From IMG/VR virus record IMGVR_UViG_3300020034_000027, positions 1 through 48,225 of that record: a stretch of DNA of 48,225 nucleotides; one strand, written 5' to 3'. The translations under genes and the position numbers were made by a program. Shown here one piece after another: positions 15,296 to 21,732 of this stretch. The number at the start of each line of letters is the position of its first letter. Position 1 is the first letter of the stretch. Below the pieces are notes generated by a model. The model had not been told where the DNA came from. It ran no database searches and saw only the letters and a program-made list of their open reading frames with translations. The DNA is from a virus.

Positions 15296-15551
15296 GGGGA
15301 GTGGTGAGTCTGGCCGCTCTGTCACCATGGAGGACATAGGTGGGAGGACTTATCTCTGCTTCTACGAGGGTAGTAAGCTGTGTGCCACCATCCCAATCGA
15401 TAGGGCGAAGAGACTAGACTTCCCATACAACGGCTGGGCTACTAACTGGAGGCAAGGTATGCCAGTTAAGCTGCTCAACAAGAAGGTGGATGATTTTGAC
15501 TCAGGTAAACTAAAATGGGGAAAGCCTCACAAACAAAGTAAATACAAGTGA
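15279..15551 (+). CDS. Early hypothetical protein
   Basis: 90 residues from ATG 15279. An internal ATG at residue 17 (MEDIGGRTYLCFYEG) would also serve. Beta-rich middle, basic C-terminus (GKPHKQSKYK). It overlaps the genes before and after it by 17 and 4 bases, as is usual in this cluster. Confidence 0.65.
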   Translation: MPKGVKGSGESGRSVTMEDIGGRTYLCFYEGSKLCATIPIDRAKRLDFPYNGWATNWRQGMPVKLLNKKVDDFDSGKLKWGKPHKQSKYK

Positions 15552-15778
15552 TTATATTCAAAGACATAGATGATAAGGATTGTATGATTCTGGCCACTAA
15601 AGTGGCTGGGATAACACAGACTCGGTTAGCTCTGGTTAACCAAAAGAAAGATTACACAGACTGCTGTGTCATCTACACCTGCGATATCAACCCTGGCTCT
15701 GGTCTCATTGTCCGGGGGAGTCTTAAGCAGGTGATGGATAAGCTGTATCCTACCAATAACTACATTGCCCCACTGTGA
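15548..15778 (+). CDS. Early hypothetical protein
   Basis: 76 residues from a GTG start that overlaps the previous stop (GTGA). It contains alternating strands and two adjacent Cys (DCCVIYTCD). No motif recognised. Confidence 0.65.
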   Translation: MIIFKDIDDKDCMILATKVAGITQTRLALVNQKKDYTDCCVIYTCDINPGSGLIVRGSLKQVMDKLYPTNNYIAPL

Positions 15779-16005
15779 ACGTCGACTCTATTATCCGTAA
15801 CGCAGAGAATCAGGTAGCTGCTGCGTTGAAGAACAAAGTGGAGAGACTTATCTCCGCTACTAAGAACCGGGATACCCTGTTGATGCAAATCAACCAGCTC
15901 ACCGCTGACCTCAATCGTATTGTTAGCAACAAGGTGAAGGTAGCCGCTCTGCCTGCACTGCCACCGAAGAATCGTGTCGCTGAAGACCCAACTCAACTAG
16001 AATAA
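15775..16005 (+). CDS. Small coiled-coil early protein
   Basis: 76 residues from GTG 15775, overlapping the previous stop by 4 bases. Residues 5-55 are one long helix with heptad spacing (NAENQVAAALKNKVERL, then LLMQINQLTADLNRIV), followed by a Pro-rich tail. Probably oligomeric; function unknown. Confidence 0.7.
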   Translation: MNVDSIIRNAENQVAAALKNKVERLISATKNRDTLLMQINQLTADLNRIVSNKVKVAALPALPPKNRVAEDPTQLE

Positions 16006-16006
16006 C

Positions 16007-16180
16007 ATGACAGCTAAACAACGCGCATTAATACCAGAGCTGCTCGCTAAGTACAAACGGGAGACTCGTCGAACTGGCCAGTCAATTCCCATGCCGAACA
16101 TTAATAATCTGCATCACTACTACTTCGTCAATCAATTCACCGTTCGCCCTCACTGGCGTAGTAGGCCGGTGAGACGATAA
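16007..16180 (+). CDS. 57-residue basic early protein
   Basis: The ATG follows the previous stop by one base and the frame ends in TAA at 16178-16180, inside the first bases of palindrome 16179-16203. The peptide is basic and aromatic (KRETRRTGQSIPMP, LHHYYFVNQF) with an Arg-rich end. Gene packing supports it. Confidence 0.6.
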   Translation: MTAKQRALIPELLAKYKRETRRTGQSIPMPNINNLHHYYFVNQFTVRPHWRSRPVRR

Positions 16181-16203
16181 CTTTATCAAAATTTAATAAA
16201 GTT
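16179..16203. promoter_or_regulatory. 25-bp palindrome, copy 5
   Basis: Both arms perfect (AACTTTAT and ATAAAGTT), centre CAAAATTTA. It fills the gap between the stop at 16180 and the ATG at 16205. Confidence 0.9.
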
Positions 16204-16204
16204 T

Positions 16205-16363
16205 ATGTTTGCTCACTCACAATATCTAGGCGATGGCGTCTATGCACATTTCGATGGATATCATGTAGTGTTGACCACTGGTAATCATGACCCAGCTAAA
16301 GCGAGTAATACAATCTGCTTGGAACCAGCGGTGATAAGTGATTTTAGACAGGTACCTCACTAG
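16205..16363 (+). CDS. YLGDGVYA-type small phage protein
   Basis: 52 residues. It contains YLGDGVYAHFDGYHVVLTTG and ends in an NTICLEPAV segment, a pattern I recognise from many small uncharacterised phage proteins (YLGDGVY...LTTG...N.I.LEP). The start codon comes two bases after palindrome copy 5, with no Shine-Dalgarno site. Function unknown. Confidence 0.8.
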   Translation: MFAHSQYLGDGVYAHFDGYHVVLTTGNHDPAKASNTICLEPAVISDFRQVPH

Positions 16364-16401
16364 GTTAAAAGATTTGTTAAAACAAGAGACGAAGGAATAA
16401 C

Positions 16402-16647
16402 ATGGAAATCAAAGTCAAAAAGAAAGTTATCGTTACCACCGAAGGCTCAGTCTCACTGGCGAAGGGCTTCTTAATCACTCTTCTAAAAGAGGCGTATATC
16501 ATTCCACATGGCACGGAAGATAAGCAGATTACCATCAAGATAAAAGTGCCTGGCGGTGGGGATTACTCCAACTGTGACCTAGAGCTAGACGATGATAAAC
16601 ACCCACTGCTAGTTGAGTGGAAAATAGTAAAGGAGAACGAAGAATGA
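16402..16647 (+). CDS. Early hypothetical beta-rich protein
   Basis: 81 residues, start preceded by GAAGGA. Alternating strands (MEIKVKKKVIVTTEG, KQITIKIKVPGGG) and an acidic end. The stop overlaps the next ATG (ATGA). Confidence 0.7.
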   Translation: MEIKVKKKVIVTTEGSVSLAKGFLITLLKEAYIIPHGTEDKQITIKIKVPGGGDYSNCDLELDDDKHPLLVEWKIVKENEE

Positions 16648-16886
16648 TTTGGTACTACCGAAAGGAAGGCGCTCACATCAAAGTGAAGTGCTACATCAAT
16701 GGTGCTCTCGCGGGAGAGCTGACCTTTCGTGATGGAGAGTTTTACAATTTCACTCGTCATTATCAGGAACAACAATACCTTCCCTCACATCCGGCTTTAA
16801 TAACATTTGTTAATGAAGACAGTGAGGATAAGAAAAAACACGATAAGCTTTCTTACGGGAAGACCTATCCTGGTCAAGGAAGTTGA
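16644..16886 (+). CDS. Early hypothetical protein
   Basis: 80 residues from the ATG that overlaps the previous stop. A longer frame from 16617 lacks support. Beta-rich, with YRKEGAHIKVKCYINGAL and a charged C-terminus. The 100-base gap downstream holds a perfect hairpin and a promoter-like motif. Confidence 0.68.
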   Translation: MIWYYRKEGAHIKVKCYINGALAGELTFRDGEFYNFTRHYQEQQYLPSHPALITFVNEDSEDKKKHDKLSYGKTYPGQGS

Positions 16887-16895
16887 GCCACCTAG

Positions 16896-16927
16896 CAGAA
16901 CATGCTTGCATATTATAGCATGTTCTG
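16896..16927. repeat. Perfect 10-bp inverted repeat
   Basis: CAGAACATGC at 16896-16905 and its complement at 16918-16927, with a 12-base AT-rich loop. A second small hairpin (TGCTC at 16931-16935, GAGCA at 16944-16948) follows. There is no T-run, so it is not a classic terminator. It overlaps the promoter-like motif 16899-16932 and could be an operator on it. Confidence 0.7.
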
Positions 16928-16932
16928 ATATG
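16899..16932 (+). promoter_or_regulatory. Bipartite promoter-like motif, copy 2
   Basis: AACATGCTTGC, 12 bases, then GTTCTGATATG, the same blocks and spacing as 12945-12978. It lies in an intergenic gap 54 bases upstream of the gene at 16987, as expected for an internal early promoter. Confidence 0.65.
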
Positions 16933-16986
16933 CTCCCTTTCGTGAGCAGGATTCCAATTTAACCTAGAAATGCGAATCAACAATCT

Positions 16987-17532
16987 ATGAGTGATAAATA
17001 TATAAGTGGGGATGGCTTTCGCCCCATGGTCTTGCCGGATTCCGGTGAGGAGTTACTTGAAGGCAGGCAGTATGTCCTCACTCCGCTCGCGAGAGTAATA
17101 CTGCTTGAGGCTTATGGGCTGGGTAATATCCCGACCATCGTGGAATGCGTCCACCGGAAGATAGCTGCTACTATTGTTCTCACTAGAACGATTAATTTAG
17201 AGACTGGCCAGGTAAGTAAGAGCCGCTTAAAACTCCAGCCGCAGGCAGCCTCCTTCCGTGCGTTTCTGCAAAAGGGGAGGGTAGTGAGATTTGAACTCGA
17301 CATTAAGAAGCTGGATGAGTTGGCTCCGTTCTATAGTGATAGCCACAAAATCCCACAAATGGAGGAGGATTGGTTTGCCACGAGGTGCCTGCCTCCGCTC
17401 AATCGGAAGTTCCGAGGCTGCACTCTCCGCTGGTGGGACAAGGGAGCAGAGGTTAAGCTAGGCGGTTCATTCAAACCCTACATGCGGCGTAAGCAAGCGG
17501 TGGATTTGTCGATACTGGATTTGTCAAAATGA
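16987..17532 (+). CDS. Early hypothetical protein
   Basis: 181 residues. Mixed alpha/beta with a basic character; a central strand-rich block (AATIVLTRTINLETGQV) and a C-terminal FKPYMRRKQAVD segment. It follows promoter-like motif copy 2 and overlaps the next gene by 4 bases (ATGA). No family recognised. Confidence 0.75.
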   Translation: MSDKYISGDGFRPMVLPDSGEELLEGRQYVLTPLARVILLEAYGLGNIPTIVECVHRKIAATIVLTRTINLETGQVSKSRLKLQPQAASFRAFLQKGRVVRFELDIKKLDELAPFYSDSHKIPQMEEDWFATRCLPPLNRKFRGCTLRWWDKGAEVKLGGSFKPYMRRKQAVDLSILDLSK

Positions 17533-17789
17533 AACTTCAACCTGGCGATAAGCTGGTTAAACACTATGCCATCTTCGACGGAGAGAAGCAGATTACAAAG
17601 TGGCAGCGGAATAGACAGAACTGCTTCGCTGCCATGTCAAGAAGTTCCACCATCGAGCGGAAACCTTACATCCTCAGAGAGAAACTGTTCCTCCACCGTC
17701 CAGAAGAGAAAGAGACCGCTCCACCCAAAGAACGCCATCTACTGCAAAAGGTGGAAGATGAAAAAGTATCGGGAGAGAGTGTTGGCTAA
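17529..17789 (+). CDS. Early hypothetical protein
   Basis: 86 residues, MKLQPGDKLVKHY start, charged with many Lys and Glu. The ATGA overlap with the upstream gene supports this frame over the competing one at 17566-17808. It is the last gene before the roughly 750-nt RNA-like region. Confidence 0.62.
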   Translation: MKLQPGDKLVKHYAIFDGEKQITKWQRNRQNCFAAMSRSSTIERKPYILREKLFLHRPEEKETAPPKERHLLQKVEDEKVSGESVG

Positions 17790-17820
17790 AATTACCGCTG
17801 CTGAATAAAGTAGCCGGTGC

Positions 17821-18567
17821 TAGACAGTAGGCCCTATCCTCTTTGTTGGGGATAGGGCCGCTCTAGTGCGTTGGGTTGCTGCTAACTTTAGGAAAAGAAG
17901 CAGTCGCTGGTTAGATGCTAACAAATCCATAAAAATAAGTCGGATGAGTTTGTGCTAGAGAAACTAACCAGCGTTAGGCACAGTGTCACGGGCTGCTTCC
18001 TTAACGGGCTGATGGCCTTCGGGACTTCTGGTTCAAATCCGGGCTGTGCCACCAATTTTGTTCTTTGACTTATATCACAAGGAAACGCGGACGCAGGTAG
18101 GGAACGGCTGGTGAAGAACGCGGACTCTGCTTGGATAATCGGTTTCCTTGTGAGTAACCCATCCTTGAGCACAGGATGTCGACGGCAATCATAAGTCCGG
18201 CGATAGTAGGCTTAGCGGAGTCGGTGTTCGAAACCTGCCTCCGCTTCACTTTCCGTTACGAGAAGTCATTCTGGAGTAGGACTCCAATGAGGGCACCATC
18301 AAACGGCGGGACAGGGATAACCCGTTAAAAGGAGCCGCAAGGTTTCTGACCCTAGGTTTCTAGAGCTACCGTTAAAGACTCTAAGGTTCAATGCAACCAA
18401 AGCAGCCACCTGGTAGTGTGGTTAAAGCCCGGAGACACTGGATGTCGCTCCGTTAACAATGTGTATCTTCCCGTCGAATATCCTTGCTATGCGCGACGTA
18501 AACTAAGAGAAGTAAGGGCCTGGGACTGCAGGCTTGTGGGGTATACCTCACCCGTCCACTTTACTTT
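17821..18567 (+). ncRNA. Candidate large structured noncoding RNA (GOLLD/ROOL-like class)
   Basis: About 750 nt with no supported gene but many perfect inverted repeats in order. Examples: 17830-17839 with 17850-17859 (10 bp); 17905-17914 with 17964-17973 (10 bp, with further nested pairing); 17977-17983 with 18044-18050 (7 bp, tRNA-like, CCA end); 18076-18086 with 18142-18152 (11 bp); 18160-18165 with 18173-18178; 18214-18220 with 18239-18245 (7 bp); 18266-18290 (two-part hairpin); 18302-18306 with 18322-18326; 18361-18365 with 18379-18383; 18420-18457; 18510-18515 with 18561-18566, enclosing two further hairpins. A long RNA in a phage with an embedded tRNA-like part is reminiscent of GOLLD and ROOL RNAs. 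The class assignment is inference; I cannot match a consensus from memory. Confidence 0.6.
17977..18054 (+). tRNA. tRNA-like module with encoded CCA, not a canonical cloverleaf
   Basis: GGCACAG at 17977 pairs with CTGTGCC at 18044 (7-bp acceptor stem), followed by ACCA. A T-arm with the canonical GGTTCAAATCC core precedes the 3' strand. The 43 bases between lack a foldable D arm and anticodon stem, and instead hold a CC-TTCG-GG hairpin and two ACGGGCTG copies. It may be a decayed tRNA or a tRNA mimic used for RNase P/CCA processing of the larger RNA. No anticodon is assigned. Confidence 0.5.
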
Positions 18568-18663
18568 ATGATTATATCAGAGATACCTTTGATTTGCATC
18601 TGTGTAATCACATTTGTGATAGGTATCATAATCGGCTTAATGTTAGATGACGACAGCAAATAA
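18568..18663 (+). CDS. 31-residue membrane peptide
   Basis: ATG 18568, stop TAA 18661. The peptide starts MIISEIPLICICVITF and continues VIGIIIGLML before an acidic end (DDDSK), so it is one membrane segment with a charged tail. It follows the RNA region directly and the next ATG comes 3 bases after its stop. Small single-segment proteins of this kind are common early phage genes; role unknown. Confidence 0.55.
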   Translation: MIISEIPLICICVITFVIGIIIGLMLDDDSK

Positions 18664-18666
18664 TTT

Positions 18667-18813
18667 ATGCCCAAACAAAACTCGCCAGCGAAACATAAAA
18701 CGCCTAATTACAAGCAGGTTGCAATTGTCTCAGGTCCACCTCACGATAGATTTCTAGAGTGGATTTGGAAAGAACAGCCTCTTCGAGCGACAAGAAAAGA
18801 CTTGCATTCTTGA
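18667..18813 (+). CDS. 48-residue basic small protein
   Basis: ATG 18667, stop 18811-18813. It starts MPKQNSPAKHKTPNYKQ and contains FLEWIWKEQPLRATRKD. Spacing of 3 bases from the upstream gene suggests a shared transcript. No family recognised. Confidence 0.5.
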   Translation: MPKQNSPAKHKTPNYKQVAIVSGPPHDRFLEWIWKEQPLRATRKDLHS

Positions 18814-18874
18814 TTAATCTTCCTAGTCTCACTCGCATAATGAAGTCAGTCACCTACTCCTGATGTTGGATAGA

Positions 18875-18991
18875 ATGGAGGCGGTAACGCCCCAGAACTC
18901 TACCCAGAAGGGAGAAAATGAGGTGCAACAAGTAGGCGCAAATGACCAGTGCCGTCATGAGAGCAGGTATTCCTGCAAAGAGACTAGCTAA
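18875..18991 (+). CDS. Possible 38-residue small protein
   Basis: ATG 18875 to TAA 18989-18991, hydrophilic and Gln/Asn/Cys-containing (QNSTQKGENEVQQVG). Only a weak GGA lies upstream. It ends just before the terminator at 18995, which supports a transcribed gene there, but composition alone is not decisive. Confidence 0.4.
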   Translation: MEAVTPQNSTQKGENEVQQVGANDQCRHESRYSCKETS

Positions 18992-18994
18992 GAG

Positions 18995-19035
18995 CCGGCT
19001 GACTCACAAGCCCTATTTGCTACTTAGTCAGCCGG
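18995..19035 (+). terminator. Rho-independent terminator after the RNA and small-gene region
   Basis: CCGGCTGACT at 18995-19004 pairs perfectly with 19026-19035, followed by TTTCCATTTTATT. It closes the transcript that carries the noncoding RNA and the three small frames after it. Confidence 0.85.
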
Positions 19036-19095
19036 TTTCCATTTTATTGTACCTCTTAGGTGCAATCGTAAACAAAACAACCCACAGTAAGTGAT

Positions 19096-19677
19096 ATGAA
19101 AAACGAAACAAAAGAACTGCTCGGCTTCAACGTCCAGGTGACTGGCATCTGCGAAACCTTGCAGGAGTGCATTGAAAAGTCGGGTAGTGAAGAAGCGGTG
19201 AGGAAGGATTACATTAATAATGTCCTCGCTCATTCCCACTACACCATCCTCCGTCGGAATATCGTGAGCGTGCTGGTCAAGGAGACCGGGCTCAAGCAGA
19301 AGACGATGAAGGAAAAGACCGGTGATAAAGAGAAGGAAGTTATCATCGAGAAGGACGCTGCTTACATTGCCCGGCTCGAAACTGAGCTTGGCTCTCTCAA
19401 GCAGTATGAGAGCAAAATCAACAGCGTCTGCGCTGCTATCCCAGTGGATTACACCCCTGGCACACGTGGCGCTGGCGGCGCTGGTGTACCGGCGAAGAAG
19501 TGGCTGGCTTACTATGACCAACTGGTCACCGAAGAGAAGCTGGACGCCTTCTGTCAGAAGTACGAAATCGATGGTAGTATGCCCGAGGACGAACTCAAGT
19601 TCGCCGTTGCTGGCAAGGTGCGCGAGATTGTCGTGGCACAGCAGGAAGCCGCGGCACAGGCTGCGTTGAACGTCTGA
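19096..19677 (+). CDS. Abundant-type early protein, unknown
   Basis: 193 residues flanked by terminators on both sides (18995-19035 and 19704-19734), so it is a single-gene transcript, like a strongly expressed protein. Residues 60-115 are a Lys/Glu-rich coiled coil (KTMKEKTGDKEKEVIIEKD). A Gly-rich linker (GTRGAGGAGVP) leads to a helical C-terminus. It could be a nucleic-acid or assembly protein. No family recognised. Confidence 0.78.
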   Translation: MKNETKELLGFNVQVTGICETLQECIEKSGSEEAVRKDYINNVLAHSHYTILRRNIVSVLVKETGLKQKTMKEKTGDKEKEVIIEKDAAYIARLETELGSLKQYESKINSVCAAIPVDYTPGTRGAGGAGVPAKKWLAYYDQLVTEEKLDAFCQKYEIDGSMPEDELKFAVAGKVREIVVAQQEAAAQAALNV

Positions 19678-19703
19678 TATCAACCAACTCCCGCTAGCGA
19701 TAG

Positions 19704-19734
19704 CCCTCCCTGTGAAAATGGGGAGGGTTTCTTT
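19704..19734 (+). terminator. Rho-independent terminator
   Basis: CCCTCCC pairs with GGGAGGG across a 10-base loop, then TTTCTTT. It ends the single-gene unit 19096-19677. Confidence 0.87.
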
Positions 19735-19738
19735 ATGT

Positions 19739-19879
19739 ATGGGCAATTCCCCACTTTTTCCCGATTGGTTGGTGAATCTCTGGTTAACAGTGGAAGGATT
19801 CTTTTACTTAACAATGCTGGCGCTCGGTCTCATCCTGTTGACGCTGGGAGCGATAAGGTTATTCAGGAGGAAGAAATGA
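19739..19879 (+). CDS. 46-residue single-span membrane protein
   Basis: ATG 19739 to TGA 19877-19879. Residues about 19-40 form a membrane helix (EGFFYLTMLALGLILLTLGA) closed by a basic RLFRRKK end, the topology of a cytoplasmic C-terminus. Its stop overlaps the ATG of the next gene (ATGA). An overlapping frame starting four bases earlier is rejected as a shadow. Role unknown; small-holin or regulator type. Confidence 0.68.
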   Translation: MGNSPLFPDWLVNLWLTVEGFFYLTMLALGLILLTLGAIRLFRRKK

Positions 19880-20280
19880 GTTATATCGACCACTTTATAG
19901 ACGCTAAGAAACCACTGTGCCGCCCGCGAGCGGTGGCTGTCGAGGAGGATTGGGAACTACTCTGCCACGTCTTCCCTGAGCCAGGTTTCCGCTCTTTCTT
20001 TCTTGGCCACATAGTTTCTAAATTAGCAAAGGAGTTAAAAGCAAATGGAATCAACGACTACTTCGATAGACAGTCCAGACCTGAGTTCACCACCATTACC
20101 GGATTCCTGTCCGGTATCAAGTTTGTTCGGGCAGCGGAAGCAGTTGGGAGTAAGGATAACCCAAATGAGCGACGAGGAGTTGGAGTTAATGGTGAAGAAG
20201 TTCAGGACCGCTCGGGAGAGCCCACAAATACTGAAGAGTCTCCTAGCGGGGAAGACGAAAGCCGCTCAGAAGAAACCTGA
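19876..20280 (+). CDS. Early hypothetical protein
   Basis: 134 residues from the ATG with AGGAGG seven bases upstream. Residues 1-85 look folded (MSYIDHFIDAKK, GFRSFFLGHIVSKLAKEL, NDYFDRQSRPEFTT). The last 45 residues are polar and low-complexity, and a second gene is read in another frame over the same bases from 20165. The 3' part may therefore be poorly constrained. Confidence 0.68.
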   Translation: MSYIDHFIDAKKPLCRPRAVAVEEDWELLCHVFPEPGFRSFFLGHIVSKLAKELKANGINDYFDRQSRPEFTTITGFLSGIKFVRAAEAVGSKDNPNERRGVGVNGEEVQDRSGEPTNTEESPSGEDESRSEET

Positions 20281-20302
20281 CCTTAGTATCCTAGGGCTAT
20301 AA
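20165..20302 (+). CDS. Small helical early protein overlapping the previous gene
   Basis: 45 residues starting MSDEELELMVKKFR, with AAGGA 8 bases upstream. A longer frame from 20045 (85 residues) also has an AAGGAG site. Helical, Lys-rich, ending LSILGL. It overlaps the preceding gene by 116 bases in a different frame, and its stop touches palindrome copy 6. Confidence 0.6.
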   Translation: MSDEELELMVKKFRTARESPQILKSLLAGKTKAAQKKPDLSILGL

Positions 20303-20326
20303 ACTTTATTAAAATTTGATAATGTT
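20302..20326. promoter_or_regulatory. 25-bp palindrome, copy 6
   Basis: Left arm AACTTTAT, right arm ATAATGTT, centre TAAAATTTG. It runs from the upstream stop codon to the ATG of the Cas4-like gene at 20327 with no spacer on either side. Confidence 0.9.
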
Positions 20327-21334
20327 ATGATATTCACTCCAAACTTTCTCTCGCATATCCACAAGTCCGGCTTTGCTGAACAAATCAGAAAGGGCGTTCT
20401 CACTATCGATAACAGTGAGTATTGTACATGGAACTCCTGCTTCACAATGGGGCTATATAGTGGTGGCCTGAGGAGGGTGGGAGCGAAGAGTCGGGCACCG
20501 CTCGCTTTCGGTGGCGCTGTCCACGCGGGTCTAGACGCCTATCTTAAAGCCTGGTCACTTAAGAAAGATGTCCACCCAGATGACCCGGCTGAAGGTTGGC
20601 GGGCGTTGGCACTAGCGGATGCAGCGGTAACCAAACTGGACAGCCTAGGAGATGCGAGGAGAAACACCCGTGTGTTACTCTCTCTACTCGAGAGTTATAT
20701 CCTCCAATACTCTCGTATGCCGTCGATACAATTCAACATCTTCAAAATCGACAACAAACCGGCGGTAGAACAATCCTTCTCAATACCACTCGGGGAAGTG
20801 GAGATAACCTTCGAAGGGAGAACTTATGCTCTTACTATCATGTGGTCAGGAAAGATTGATGTGCTTTCAAACTATGAACGAGCAATCGCTCCAGTGGACC
20901 ATAAAACTACGACCGTTATGGGAGAGAAATTCGTGGACGATAAGGAGCGCAGCAGTCAGATGCTTGGATACACATTTGCCGCTCGTTATCTCGCAAAGTT
21001 ACTATTCGATAACATGCCGGTGTTCGGTGTGCGGATTAATGCACTTGCTATGCGTCAGACCGGATTCGAGTTTAAGATGTTTGACATCCCATATCCCGAG
21101 TGGAAAATCGCAGAGTGGCAAAGAGAGACAATTCAGAGTATCAGGGACCTTGTGTCTGCCCTTGACAAGTTCCTCGGAAGCGGACAAAGTGTTCCAAATA
21201 GGGAGCATTGCGTTACTAAATACGGAAAGTGCGCCTACTTCGATGTTTGTGATACTCCTCCAACAATGCGAGACAGAATGATTTTCGATGACTCTTATTA
21301 TTTCATCTCCGAGTGGAGCCCGCTTAATGAATGA
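20327..21334 (+). CDS. Cas4/RecB-like PD-(D/E)XK nuclease
   Basis: 335 residues. Nuclease motifs in order: GGAVHAGLDAYL (His, near residue 65), GKIDVL (Asp), PVDHKTTT (D-x-K, near residue 190), and the SSQMLGYTFAARYL QxxxY helix. Cysteines early (CTWNSC) and late (HCVTKYGKCAYFDVC) are arranged as in Cas4/AddB proteins with a 4Fe-4S cluster. It would be a single-strand exonuclease in replication or recombination. It is the first of a tight run with a RecA-like ATPase and SSB-like protein. The start abuts palindrome copy 6 and lacks a Shine-Dalgarno site. Confidence 0.88.
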   Translation: MIFTPNFLSHIHKSGFAEQIRKGVLTIDNSEYCTWNSCFTMGLYSGGLRRVGAKSRAPLAFGGAVHAGLDAYLKAWSLKKDVHPDDPAEGWRALALADAAVTKLDSLGDARRNTRVLLSLLESYILQYSRMPSIQFNIFKIDNKPAVEQSFSIPLGEVEITFEGRTYALTIMWSGKIDVLSNYERAIAPVDHKTTTVMGEKFVDDKERSSQMLGYTFAARYLAKLLFDNMPVFGVRINALAMRQTGFEFKMFDIPYPEWKIAEWQRETIQSIRDLVSALDKFLGSGQSVPNREHCVTKYGKCAYFDVCDTPPTMRDRMIFDDSYYFISEWSPLNE

Positions 21335-21533
21335 GATACTTTTTATTAAGTTTCAGTCGCCAACTGGCTGTCGTATCTTAGTGAACCTGGCCAAGGTCCA
21401 CCGTATTTACGAAGACTCCGAGCAGAGATGCTTTGTTAAGTTTAATGATGGTGAGGTTGAAATTAGCGGGACTATTGAAGATGCCCTGAAGAACATCATT
21501 CAAGCCACCAGAGACCCAAGACTTTATGCCTGA
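21327..21533 (+). CDS. Small hypothetical protein
   Basis: 68 residues from the ATG overlapping the nuclease stop by 8 bases. Mostly beta (ILFIKFQSPTGCRILVNLA, then RCFVKFNDGEVEI). It overlaps the next gene by 8 bases. Confidence 0.7.
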   Translation: MNEILFIKFQSPTGCRILVNLAKVHRIYEDSEQRCFVKFNDGEVEISGTIEDALKNIIQATRDPRLYA

Positions 21534-21732
21534 ATTACTAAAATTGACAGTGGTATTTGATACGGTGTCTACCGCGAAGATAATCCAGCTAACAAAGCGG
21601 CTGGGCTATCCGAAGGACTTAGACACCATCGGTAAAGCACTTGGCCTGCTCGATGTGCTAGACCAGGTTAAGGACAGCGAGGGTTGTATTACGGTAGTTA
21701 ACTGCGGTGTAACTCAGAAGCTGAAGCTATGA
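21526..21732 (+). CDS. Small hypothetical protein
   Basis: 68 residues, MPELLKLTVVFDTV start, alpha/beta. Overlaps both neighbours (8 and 4 bases) in the recombination gene run. No family recognised. Confidence 0.7.
   Translation: MPELLKLTVVFDTVSTAKIIQLTKRLGYPKDLDTIGKALGLLDVLDQVKDSEGCITVVNCGVTQKLKL

Noticed and set aside
16896-16927. Rho-independent terminator
   Set aside because: The stem is AT-rich and not followed by T residues; it overlaps a promoter-like motif, so an operator is more likely.
17566-17808. Alternative 80-residue frame
   Set aside because: The frame at 17529 overlaps the upstream stop in the standard ATGA way and has better composition.
17977-18054. Canonical tRNA-Ile reading (CTGATGG as anticodon loop)
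   Set aside because: The flanking stem is only three pairs and there is no D stem, so no anticodon is claimed.
17821-18567. tmRNA
   Set aside because: No tag-peptide frame and no GGG(A/G)-type 5' domain paired with the 3' part were seen.
19735-19875. N-terminal extension of the 19876 gene
   Set aside because: The true reading in this stretch is the 46-residue membrane gene at 19739-19879, and AGGAGG precedes ATG 19876.
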